In this document: positions 8,093 to 15,225 of the stretch, in pieces
Numbering within the stretch: position 1 is the stretch's first letter
Layout of the letters: every line of letters begins with the position of its first letter
From: Bradyrhizobium sp. BR13661
Lineage (GTDB): Bacteria; Pseudomonadota; Alphaproteobacteria; Rhizobiales; Xanthobacteraceae
NCBI RefSeq assembly: GCF_029892425.1
Contig: NZ_JARXWB010000049.1
Coordinates: forward strand, 1-44,082
DNA length: 44,082 bases
Direction of reading: 5' to 3'
Notes under the pieces: model-generated
Seen by the model: the letters and a program-made list of their open reading frames with translations, nothing else
What the model was told of the DNA's origin: nothing
The model's database searches: none
Program-made: the position numbers and the translations under genes

Positions 8093-8875
8093 CTAACTCC
8101 CGCTATACGAATTATATCCCTGGTCTTCCCAATAGCCGCCCTTGTAGTCGTTGGTGACTTCCATCGAGACCACGTATTTCGGGTTCTTGAAGCCGAGCTT
8201 TGTCGGCACGCGGATCTTCATGGGAAAGCCGTAGGCTCGGGGCAAAATCTCGTTGCCGAACTTGAACGTCATCTGCGTCTGCGGATGCAGCGCGGTGCGC
8301 ATGTCCAGCGGTGAGTTGTAGCCATCCTTGTCGGCGCACTGGAACCAGACATATTTCGCGCGCGTGTCGGCGCCGACAAGCTTCAGGAAATCGCGCAGCG
8401 GCGTGCCGGTCCAGCTGCCGATCGCGCTCCAGCCTTCGACGCAGATATGTCGGGTCACTTGCGTGAACTGCGGCAGCTTATAGAGCTCGTCCAGCGTCCA
8501 GGACTTCTTGACATCGACGAGGCCGCGCACCTCGAGCTTCCAGGCCTTGCCGTCAACCTCGGGCGCATCGTCGAGATCGTAATAGGCGTTGAACGGGAAC
8601 GGCTTTGTAATCGCGCTCTCGGGGAAGGTCGGCGCCAGCGCATCGGGATTGAAGATGAAATCCTGCACGGCATCGTTGAATTTCGAGATCCTCGTCAGCA
8701 GTGCATCGGCCGAAGAGGAATCGACCACGTCGCATCCGGTCAGCAAGGTCAGCGCGCCGAGGCTGGCACCACCCGCGATGAAGCGGCGGCGGGTGAGATC
8801 GGGCATCACCTTGAGAGAATCCTTGATCAGCAATCGCTTGTCGACGCCGGGGATCAGGAATGAGCGCTTGGCCAT
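8093..8875 (-). CDS. molybdopterin-dependent oxidoreductase, MsrP/YedY-like
   Basis: A 260-residue sulfite-oxidase-fold enzyme that should bind molybdopterin through C145 in RHICVEGWSAIGSW. Other family stretches are PFNAYYDLDDAPEVDG, GLPLRDF-like GTPLRDFLKLVGAD and PRAYGFPMKIRVPTKLG. The N-terminus has a twin-arginine signal (TRRRFIAGG, about residues 28-36) followed by LLTGC, which matches a lipobox, so the protein may be a Tat-exported lipoprotein. The ATG at 8875 has GAAGGAG upstream; the longer reading frame to 9058 overlaps the cytochrome gene and is rejected. It is preceded by that gene with a 14-base gap, so the two form a catalytic/electron-transfer pair. The substrate (methionine sulfoxide or another S/N-oxide) is not certain. 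Confidence 0.9.
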   Translation of the reverse strand: MAKRSFLIPGVDKRLLIKDSLKVMPDLTRRRFIAGGASLGALTLLTGCDVVDSSSADALLTRISKFNDAVQDFIFNPDALAPTFPESAITKPFPFNAYYDLDDAPEVDGKAWKLEVRGLVDVKKSWTLDELYKLPQFTQVTRHICVEGWSAIGSWTGTPLRDFLKLVGADTRAKYVWFQCADKDGYNSPLDMRTALHPQTQMTFKFGNEILPRAYGFPMKIRVPTKLGFKNPKYVVSMEVTNDYKGGYWEDQGYNSYSGS

Positions 8876-8889
8876 GATGATGCTCCTTC

Positions 8890-9519
8890 TCAGCGACCGA
8901 TGATCATCGCGCGCAGGCTCTTCGGCACCAGCAGCGCGAGCAACACGTGAATGACGAGGAAGGCGCAGATCGCGGCCATGCAGAAGAAATGGACGTAGCG
9001 CGCGGTCGGATAGTCGCCGAACAGCGTCACCAGCCAATGCAATTGCACCGGCTTCCACATCGACAGGCCGGACAGCACGATGAGCACGCCAACCACGATG
9101 ATGCCGGCATAGAGCGCGCGCTGCACGTAATTGTAGACGCTGAGATCGTCATGGCTGAGCTTGAAGGTCAGGGCCGCCCTGATGTCGTGGAGCACGCCCG
9201 CCGGCGTGATCGGCAGCAGCTTCTTGCGGAAGCGACCCGAGGCAAAACCGGTGATGAGATAGGCGAGGCCGTTGATCATCAACAGCCACATCGCCGCGAA
9301 ATGCCAGAGCAGGCCGCCGCCGAGCCAGCCGCCCAGCGTGATGTCGTGGGAGAAGCGGAAGTCGAACAGCGGCGAGGCGTTGTAGATCTGCCAGCCCGAC
9401 ATGATCATCAGGATCATGGCGAACGCGTTGGTCCAGTGCATCACCCGGACCCAGACCGGCTGGATCACCTTGGGCTTGATGGCGCTGATCTGCTCGTCGG
9501 TCACGGTAAGGCTCGACAT
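8890..9519 (-). CDS. membrane cytochrome b (b561-like) electron-transfer subunit
   Basis: A 209-residue membrane protein with four hydrophobic helices and the haem-ligand histidines expected of the Ni/Fe-hydrogenase/thiosulfate-reductase type cytochrome b: MHWTNAF in helix 1, WHFAAMW in helix 2, and YVHFFCMAA with VIHVLLALL near the C-terminus. It should pass electrons from the quinol pool to the periplasmic molybdoenzyme encoded 14 bases downstream. It differs from E. coli MsrQ by its b561 motifs, so the pair is not simply msrPQ. The ATG at 9519 directly precedes a short soluble lead and the first helix. No c-type haem motif is present. Confidence 0.88.
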   Translation of the reverse strand: MSSLTVTDEQISAIKPKVIQPVWVRVMHWTNAFAMILMIMSGWQIYNASPLFDFRFSHDITLGGWLGGGLLWHFAAMWLLMINGLAYLITGFASGRFRKKLLPITPAGVLHDIRAALTFKLSHDDLSVYNYVQRALYAGIIVVGVLIVLSGLSMWKPVQLHWLVTLFGDYPTARYVHFFCMAAICAFLVIHVLLALLVPKSLRAMIIGR

Positions 9520-9617
9520 GGTGGTTCCGTCCTGAACGTCGTGTGTCGATGATTATACGCCTGATAGCCTGCCTTCGTTACGCCAGGCGCCACAACGAAT
9601 CGCCTGCCCTGGCGGTC

Positions 9618-9650
9618 ACAATAAAGCGAGCCGGGTCTCCCCGGCTCGCT
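9618..9650 (-). terminator. rho-independent terminator of the fasciclin gene
   Basis: A perfect 11-bp stem AGCGAGCCGGG / CCCGGCTCGCT with the four-base loop TCTC. On the minus strand it is followed by TTATTG. It lies about 45 bases beyond the stop codon of the fasciclin gene. Confidence 0.8.
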
Positions 9651-9693
9651 GTTTCGCCACATCCTGTGGGGGATGAAACAGGACTGTGTAGTG

Positions 9694-10248
9694 TTACGTC
9701 GCCGGCATCAGCACGGTGTCGACCACATGGATCACGCCGTTCGACTGGTTAACGTTGGAGATCGTCACCATCGAGGTGCCGCCCTTGGCGTCGACGATCC
9801 AGACCTTGCCGTCCTGCTTCTTGACGGTCAGCTCCTCGCCCTCGACGGTCTTGAGCTTCTTGCCGTCGGTGAGGTCGGAGGCCTCGAGCTTGCCGGCCAC
9901 GACATGGTAGGTGAGGATCTTGGTCAGGGTCGCCTTGTTCTCGGGCTTGACCAGGGTGTCGACGGTGCCGGCCGGCAGCTTGCCGAACGCGGCATTGGTC
10001 GGCGCGAACACCGTGAACGGGCCCTTGCCTTCCAGCGTCGGGACGAGACCGGCCGCCTTCACGGCCGCAACCAGCGTGGTGTGGTCCTTCGAGTTGACGG
10101 CGTTCTGGACGATGTTCTTGGACGGGAACATCGCGGCGCCGCCGACCATGACGGTCTTTTCCTCGGCGCGGGCGGGCGCGATGACGGTCGCGGTGATGGC
10201 CAGCGCGCTGAAGGCAGCGGCGGCGAGATAGGCAATGCGCTTCGACAT
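9694..10248 (-). CDS. secreted fasciclin-domain protein
   Basis: A 184-residue protein with a clear signal peptide (MSKRIAYLAAAAFSALAIT... ending ARA before EEKTVMVGG) and one FAS1 domain over about residues 45-180. FAS1 motifs visible are TLVAAVKAAGL, GPFTVFAPTNAAFGKLP (the H1 box), LTYHVVAGKL and NGVIHVVDTVLMP (the H2 box). Such proteins act in the periplasm or outside the cell in adhesion, and in rhizobia some have been tied to surface interactions; the role here is inferred only from the family. The ATG at 10248 is chosen over 10527 because it starts the signal peptide and has GGGAG upstream. It is monocistronic, with its own terminator. Confidence 0.93.
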   Translation of the reverse strand: MSKRIAYLAAAAFSALAITATVIAPARAEEKTVMVGGAAMFPSKNIVQNAVNSKDHTTLVAAVKAAGLVPTLEGKGPFTVFAPTNAAFGKLPAGTVDTLVKPENKATLTKILTYHVVAGKLEASDLTDGKKLKTVEGEELTVKKQDGKVWIVDAKGGTSMVTISNVNQSNGVIHVVDTVLMPAT

Positions 10249-10462
10249 GGAGAAACTCCCGATTTCGATGTGACCGGCACTCGCCGGCGTTTGCGTTGGG
10301 GCAACAACGGCGTCTGCGACAGTTTGGCGTGAAGCAGCAGCGCGTCGTTGGACCGAATTACGGGAGGGTGCGCGAAGGGGTTTCGAGGAAAAATTCTTTG
10401 TGATGGGTGAAACTATCGGGCGGGGTGGCCGTGGGGTCCGCAAGCGCGCTACGAACTCCGCC

Positions 10463-10499
10463 GTCGTCCCGGACAAGCGAAGCGCAGATCCGGGACGAC
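10463..10499. repeat. extragenic palindrome (GTCGTCCCGGA type)
   Basis: Arms GTCGTCCCGGA and TCCGGGACGAC flank CAAGCGAAGCGCAGA. The element lies downstream of the SDR gene and upstream of the fasciclin gene. It is a shorter version of the element at 151-195. Confidence 0.75.
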
Positions 10500-10528
10500 A
10501 GCGGTGGATGAGGCGCGGGTGGAGCAAC

Positions 10529-11290
10529 TCAATCCCTGTTGTTCGGCGTCTGGATGAACCCGCGATTATGCGTCGGGCTGATCAGCAGCTCGTTGATGCA
10601 CACGCGCGGCGGCATCGACGCGATGAACGCGATGGTGCGGCCGAGATCCTCGGATTGCAGCATCTTCGCCTGCTCCTCCTCGCTCGGCACCACCGGGCGC
10701 AGCTTCAGGATCGGCGTCGCCACCTCGCCGGGCATCAGGCAGCAGGCGCGCAGGCCGTTGACGCATTCGTCCATGTTGAAGGAATGGGTCAGCGCCAGCA
10801 CCGCATGCTTGGTCGTGGTGTAGGCCGGGCCCGGCATCTTCGAGACGTGGCGGCCGGCCCAGGACGAGACGTTGATGATCGAGCCGTCCTGCTGCTTGCG
10901 CATCGTCGGCAGCACCGCGCGCATGCAATAGAGCACGCCGTTGAGATTGACCTGGACGAGCTTGTCCCAGCCCTCAAGTTCCATGTCCTTCCAGCTGCGC
11001 TTGGGGACGTTGATGCCGGCATTGTTCACCAGCAGGTCGATGCGGCCGTGCTTGGCGACGATCTGATCGGCGGCCTTCTGGGCCTGGTCCGCGTTGGACA
11101 CATCAAGCGCAATCGCCTCGGCGGTCCCGCCGGCCTTGACGATCTTCGCAACCACGGCATCCAGGGCGTCCTTACGCCGGCCGGAAATCACCACCGTCCA
11201 GCCGTCGGCCGCCAACGCCTCGGCGCCGGCCTCCCCGATCCCGCTGCCGCCGCCGGTGACCCAGGCCACGCGTTTCCCAGATTTGGTCAT
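10529..11290 (-). CDS. SDR family oxidoreductase
   Basis: A 253-residue classical short-chain dehydrogenase. It has the cofactor loop TGGGSGIG (about residues 12-19), SGRRKDAL suggesting NADP(H) preference, NNAG, and the catalytic Ser/Tyr/Lys set in NVSSWAGR and AYTTTKHAV. Its substrate is not known. The ATG at 11290 has GGAGA upstream and gives the standard SDR N-terminus; the longer frame to 11536 would run into matB. It is divergent from matB, with 114 bases between the two starts that must hold both promoters. That arrangement may mean shared control, but does not define the substrate. Confidence 0.9.
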   Translation of the reverse strand: MTKSGKRVAWVTGGGSGIGEAGAEALAADGWTVVISGRRKDALDAVVAKIVKAGGTAEAIALDVSNADQAQKAADQIVAKHGRIDLLVNNAGINVPKRSWKDMELEGWDKLVQVNLNGVLYCMRAVLPTMRKQQDGSIINVSSWAGRHVSKMPGPAYTTTKHAVLALTHSFNMDECVNGLRACCLMPGEVATPILKLRPVVPSEEEQAKMLQSEDLGRTIAFIASMPPRVCINELLISPTHNRGFIQTPNNRD

Positions 11291-11404
11291 GCAAACTGTC
11301 TCCGTTGCTTCATTGGGGCGGTTTTTGCTAATCCAGCCCTCGGTTTTGACCGGCCTTGTCGTACGAGCCGTGTCGTACAAGCCTTGCGGTCGAGGAAATC
11401 TTGC

Positions 11405-12934
11405 ATGAACCCAGCTGCCAACGCCAATCTGTTTTCCCGCCTGTTCGACGGCCTCGACGATCCCAAACGTCTCGCGATCGAGACGCAGGACGGCGTCCAT
11501 ATCAGCTACGGCGATCTGATCGCGCGGGCAGGCCAAATGGCGAATGTGCTGGTCGCGCGCGGCGTGAAGCCCGGCGACCGCGTTGCGGTGCAGGTCGAAA
11601 AGTCCGTCGCCAATATCGTGCTGTATCTCGGCACTGTCAGGGCCGGCGCGGTCTATCTGCCGCTCAACACCGCCTATACGCTCAACGAGCTCGATTACTT
11701 CATCGGCGATGCCGAACCGGCCCTGGTGGTGTGCGATCCCGCGAAGGCCGAGGGCCTCGCCCCGATCGCCGCCAAGGTAAAGGCCAGGGTCGAGACGCTA
11801 GGCGCTGACGGCAAGGGCTCGCTGACGGAAGCCGCCGACAAGGCGAGCAGCGAATTCACCACCGTCTTGCGGGCCAACGACGATCTCGCCGCGATCCTCT
11901 ACACCTCGGGCACGACCGGCCGCTCCAAGGGCGCGATGCTCAGCCATGACAATCTCGCGTCGAACTCGCTCTCGCTCGTCGACTACTGGCGCTTCACCGA
12001 CAAGGACGTGCTGATCCACGCGCTGCCGATCTACCACACGCACGGCCTGTTCGTGGCGACCAACGTGACGCTGTTCTCGCGGGCCTCGATGATCTTCCTG
12101 CCGAAGCTCGATCCGGACCTGATCATCAAGCTGATGTCGCGCGCCACGGTGCTGATGGGCGTGCCGACCTTTTACACGAGGCTCCTGCAGAATCCCGCTT
12201 TGTCGAAGGAGACGACCAAGCACATGCGCCTGTTCATCTCGGGCTCGGCGCCGCTGCTCGCAGAGACCCACCGCGAATGGTCTGATCGCACCGGCCACGC
12301 CGTACTCGAGCGCTACGGCATGACCGAAACCAACATGAACACGTCAAATCCTTACGACGGCGAGCGCGTCCCCGGCGCGGTCGGCTTTCCGCTGCCCGGC
12401 GTCACCGTGCGCGTCACCGAGCCCGAGACAGGCAAGGAATTGCCGCGCGAGGAGATCGGCATGATCGAGGTCAAGGGCCCGAACGTGTTCAAAGGCTATT
12501 GGCGCATGCCTGAGAAGACCAAGTCGGAATTCCGGCCGGACGGCTTTTTCATCACCGGCGATCTCGGCAAGATCGACGACAAGGGCTACGTCCACATCCT
12601 CGGCCGCGGCAAGGATCTGGTGATCTCGGGCGGCTTCAACGTCTATCCGAAGGAAATCGAGACCGAGATCGACGCCATGCCCGGCGTGATCGAGTCCGCC
12701 GTGATCGGCGTGCCGCATGCCGATTTCGGCGAGGGCGTCACGGCCGTGCTGGTCTGCAACAAAGGCGCCGACGTGACCGAGGCCGCGGTGCTGAAGGCAC
12801 TCGACGGGCGTTTGGCAAAATTCAAGATGCCCAAGCGCGTCTTCGTCGTCGACGAGCTGCCGCGCAATACGATGGGCAAAGTGCAGAAGAACATCTTGCG
12901 TGATACGTACAAGGATATTTACGCGGAGAAGTGA
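11405..12934 (+). CDS. matB: malonyl-CoA synthetase
   Basis: A 509-residue acyl-CoA synthetase of the ANL family that makes malonyl-CoA from malonate, CoA and ATP. The P-loop is YTSGTTGRSKGA, followed by ALPIYHTHGLF, the substrate-pocket region FISGSAPL, RYGMTETNMNT, the hinge GRGKDLVISGG and the C-terminal catalytic lysine K492 in NTMGKVQKN. By recall it follows Rhodopseudomonas palustris MatB almost throughout; the equivalent lysine there (K488) is acetylated by Pat to switch the enzyme off. The ATG at 11405 gives the family N-terminus; the reading frame extends far upstream over the antisense SDR, which is not coding. No malonyl-CoA decarboxylase is next to it. Confidence 0.93.
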   Translation: MNPAANANLFSRLFDGLDDPKRLAIETQDGVHISYGDLIARAGQMANVLVARGVKPGDRVAVQVEKSVANIVLYLGTVRAGAVYLPLNTAYTLNELDYFIGDAEPALVVCDPAKAEGLAPIAAKVKARVETLGADGKGSLTEAADKASSEFTTVLRANDDLAAILYTSGTTGRSKGAMLSHDNLASNSLSLVDYWRFTDKDVLIHALPIYHTHGLFVATNVTLFSRASMIFLPKLDPDLIIKLMSRATVLMGVPTFYTRLLQNPALSKETTKHMRLFISGSAPLLAETHREWSDRTGHAVLERYGMTETNMNTSNPYDGERVPGAVGFPLPGVTVRVTEPETGKELPREEIGMIEVKGPNVFKGYWRMPEKTKSEFRPDGFFITGDLGKIDDKGYVHILGRGKDLVISGGFNVYPKEIETEIDAMPGVIESAVIGVPHADFGEGVTAVLVCNKGADVTEAAVLKALDGRLAKFKMPKRVFVVDELPRNTMGKVQKNILRDTYKDIYAEK

Positions 12935-12967
12935 GGGGATCGCTCGCAGTTCTTGCGAACGAAGTCA

Positions 12968-13026
12968 TAGGGTGGGTTAGCCCCGCGGATTGCGCTTCGC
13001 GCAATCGCAAGGCTAACCCACCCTAC
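12968..13026. repeat. extragenic palindrome (TAGGGTGGGTTAGCC type)
   Basis: Arms TAGGGTGGGTTAGCC and GGCTAACCCACCCTA with an inner hairpin GATTGCGC-TTC-GCGCAATC. It lies between the convergent matB and TauE genes and could stop transcription from both sides, although no T-tract is present. Confidence 0.85.
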
Positions 13027-13037
13027 GATGCCAACGC

Positions 13038-13898
13038 TCATTGCCCGCCGGCCAAACTCATCACAAACCGGCTTCCCACGAGAAACAGATAACACCCGAA
13101 CGCGACCTCGAGCGTCCGCTTCGACATCGCGTGCGCGGCTCGCACGCCGAGCGGCGCGGTGACGAGGCTCATCGGCATCACCAGCACGGCGCCGATCAGC
13201 GAGACGTAGCCGAGCGCGAACGGGATTTGCAGCGCTGAGACGCCGGGATACGTCGCAGCCGCAGGCCAGCCGGCGTAGATGTAGCCGAGCGCGCCGGGGA
13301 TCGAGATCAGCACCGCCAGCGCCGATGACGTCGCCACCGCCTGATGGATCGGACGACCGTAGAACGTCATCAAGAGATTCGAGAACAGTCCGCCGCCGAT
13401 GCCCATCAGCGTCGACAAAATGCCGACGCAGAAGCCGTAGATGCGCATCAGCGGGCCCTGCGGAAGGTCGTCGCCGAGCGTCCAGCTGTCACGACCGAAG
13501 ATGAGACGGGCGGACGCGGAGTAGGCGACGGCGACGAACACGATCTTGAACAGCCGCTCCGGCGCGTAGCGCGCGATCACGCTGCCGGCGACGACGCCGA
13601 TGACGATTGGCAGCCACCACACGCGCAGGATCGTCATATCGACGGCGCCGCGCTTGTAATGCGCCTGGAACGAACGGATCGAGGTCGGGATGATCACCGC
13701 GAGCGAGGTGCCGACGCAAAGCGGCATGCGCACGTCCAGCGGCACGCCGGCGATGCGGAAGCATTCGTAAAACACCGGCACAAGAATCGCCCCGCCACCG
13801 ATGCCGAACACGCCCGCCAGAAATCCAGACAGCGCGCCGACTGCGATCAGCAGGAGCGCGAGCTCCACGAGTTCCTTGATATCAAGACCTGCGATCAC
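13038..13898 (-). CDS. TauE/SafE family sulfite/anion permease
   Basis: A 286-residue inner-membrane protein with about eight hydrophobic segments. Family hallmarks are the two repeat motifs, GFLAGVFGIGGGAILVPV near residue 25 and GILSTLMGIGGGLFSNLL near residue 160. Members carry sulfite, sulfoacetate or other small anions, or are of unknown substrate. Start: GTG 13898, with GAGGGG upstream; an ATG start would cut into the first helix. No sulfur-metabolism gene is adjacent, although the molybdoenzyme at 8.1 kb belongs to the sulfite oxidase fold; a link between them would be speculation. Confidence 0.92.
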   Translation of the reverse strand: MIAGLDIKELVELALLLIAVGALSGFLAGVFGIGGGAILVPVFYECFRIAGVPLDVRMPLCVGTSLAVIIPTSIRSFQAHYKRGAVDMTILRVWWLPIVIGVVAGSVIARYAPERLFKIVFVAVAYSASARLIFGRDSWTLGDDLPQGPLMRIYGFCVGILSTLMGIGGGLFSNLLMTFYGRPIHQAVATSSALAVLISIPGALGYIYAGWPAAATYPGVSALQIPFALGYVSLIGAVLVMPMSLVTAPLGVRAAHAMSKRTLEVAFGCYLFLVGSRFVMSLAGGQ

Positions 13899-14417
13899 CC
13901 GGATTGTCCCCTCGGCCGCAAGCTCTCTCCGAGTCAGCCATTCGGAGTGAGGTGCCTTTTGAGCCTGTAGGTGATCCGATTTGCGCGGTCGACGCGCCGG
14001 AGTTTCCGGCTGGGGTGGAATGCAGCGCGCGCATATCCTCCGTCTTGCGGAAAATCGATGCGCAGGGCGGAAATCTGAAGCGGCGACTCGGCTGCCTCCA
14101 TAGGTTTTGGCGTCATGAACTGACTAGTTCGAACCGGAGCGGCCGGTCGGCGGGTTAGAGCCGTTCCAATAGTAATTTCAATGCGCCTCGCGGATCGCGC
14201 CAATGGATGAATATAGATTCGATCCTTTGTCGGTGCACCACCGAGCTGGTATACCAAGCCCCTGATTGGGCTTGGTTCATCAAGGGTCTAGAGCTGAACG
14301 CAGGTTCGATTTATGGCGATTTGGTGATTGCGCAGGGCAAATCGACTCCGTAAATAGAGCCGACCTTTCGCGATCCCCGCGCGCCCCCTGCTGGGCCGCC
14401 TTAAACATCAAAAGCCC
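13899..14417 (+). other. 519-bp intergenic region with a possible 48-codon ORF
   Basis: It separates the TauE gene from the divergent sdh operon and must hold the sdh promoter, which I cannot place with confidence. It is less GC-rich than the flanks in 14160-14355. A 48-codon frame runs from ATG 14207 to TAA 14353 (MNIDSILCRC... ending AQGKSTP), with no good ribosome-binding site. Hairpin CCAAGCCC / GGGCTTGG at about 14255-14276 lies inside that frame. Longer frames at 13904-14158 (+) and 13934-14257 (-) look non-coding. It resembles remnant or regulatory DNA. Confidence 0.5.
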
Positions 14418-14819
14418 ATGACCGCACGGATCGAACGACCGCTTTCACCACACATGCAAGTCTACCGCTGGACGCTGACGATGGCGCTGTCCATCGTCCA
14501 TCGCGCCACCGGTATCGCGCTTTACGTCGGGACCCTGCTGCTGGCCTGGTGGCTGATCGCAGCGGCGTCGGGCTCGGCCGCGGCCTATTCCAACGTGCAG
14601 GCCTTCACCGGCAGCATCATCGGCCGCCTGATCGTGTTCGGCTACACCTGGGCGCTGATGCACCATATGTTGAGCGGCATCCGGCACTTCGTGTGGGACC
14701 TCGGCTTCGGCTTCAAGGCCAATGAACGCGAAGCGCTGACCTGGGCCGCCCTGATCGGCGGCATCGCGCTGACGATCCTGATCTGGATCATCGCCTACGC
14801 GATCGGAGGTATACGATGA
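14418..14819 (+). CDS. sdhC: succinate dehydrogenase cytochrome b556 subunit
   Basis: A 133-residue membrane anchor of complex II. It begins with the family pattern RPLSPHMQVYRW and has SIVHRATGIALY with the Ser/Arg quinone-site residues, then three helices, with the haem-ligand region HHMLSGIRHFVWD in the middle. It works in the inner membrane with SdhD, SdhA and SdhB to pass electrons from succinate to ubiquinone. It is the first gene of the operon, and its stop overlaps the sdhD start by four bases (ATGA), implying translational coupling. Confidence 0.97.
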   Translation: MTARIERPLSPHMQVYRWTLTMALSIVHRATGIALYVGTLLLAWWLIAAASGSAAAYSNVQAFTGSIIGRLIVFGYTWALMHHMLSGIRHFVWDLGFGFKANEREALTWAALIGGIALTILIWIIAYAIGGIR

Positions 14820-15220
14820 GCGCGTCAGATACGCCGAAGCGCAGCATGCGCACCCCGCTTGGCCGGGTCCGCAATCTCGGCGCCGCGCATTCGGGCACCT
14901 CCGATTTCTGGCGCCAGCGCCTCACCGGCGTCGCGATGACGCTGCTGATGATCCCGGTGATCGTCATCATCATGATGACGCTCGGCAGCAACCAGGCCGG
15001 CGCCAAGGTGATCCTCGGCTCGTTGCCGATCGCGGTGATCATGCTGCTCTTCATCGTCGCCAGCACCTGGCACATGAAGATCGGCATGCAGGTCGTGATC
15101 GAGGACTACGTCCATAACGAGAAGCTGAAGCTCGTCTCGATCATGCTCAACAACTTCTTCTCGATCGCCGTGGCGCTCGCCTCGATCTACGCGATCATCA
15201 AGCTCTCATCCGGAGTGTAA
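14816..15220 (+). CDS. sdhD: succinate dehydrogenase membrane anchor subunit
   Basis: A 134-residue protein with three transmembrane segments. The N-terminus MRTPLGRVRNLGAAHSGT followed by FWRQRLTGVAM is the standard alphaproteobacterial SdhD pattern, and STWHMKIGMQVVIEDYVH holds the haem/quinone-side histidine region. It pairs with SdhC to bind haem b and ubiquinone. It starts inside the sdhC stop and ends 5 bases before sdhA. Confidence 0.96.
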   Translation: MSASDTPKRSMRTPLGRVRNLGAAHSGTSDFWRQRLTGVAMTLLMIPVIVIIMMTLGSNQAGAKVILGSLPIAVIMLLFIVASTWHMKIGMQVVIEDYVHNEKLKLVSIMLNNFFSIAVALASIYAIIKLSSGV

Positions 15221-15225
15221 ACCCC

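Noticed and set aside
10400..11404. An N-terminal extension of the matB frame
   Set aside because: It overlaps the antisense SDR gene and does not resemble acyl-CoA synthetases; ATG 11405 gives the family N-terminus.
13934..14257. A 107-codon minus-strand frame between the TauE and sdhC genes
   Set aside because: No ribosome-binding site, no recognisable domain, and composition like non-coding DNA.
14300..14330. A GGTTCGATT stretch resembling a tRNA T-loop
   Set aside because: No T-stem, acceptor stem or anticodon arm can be folded around it.
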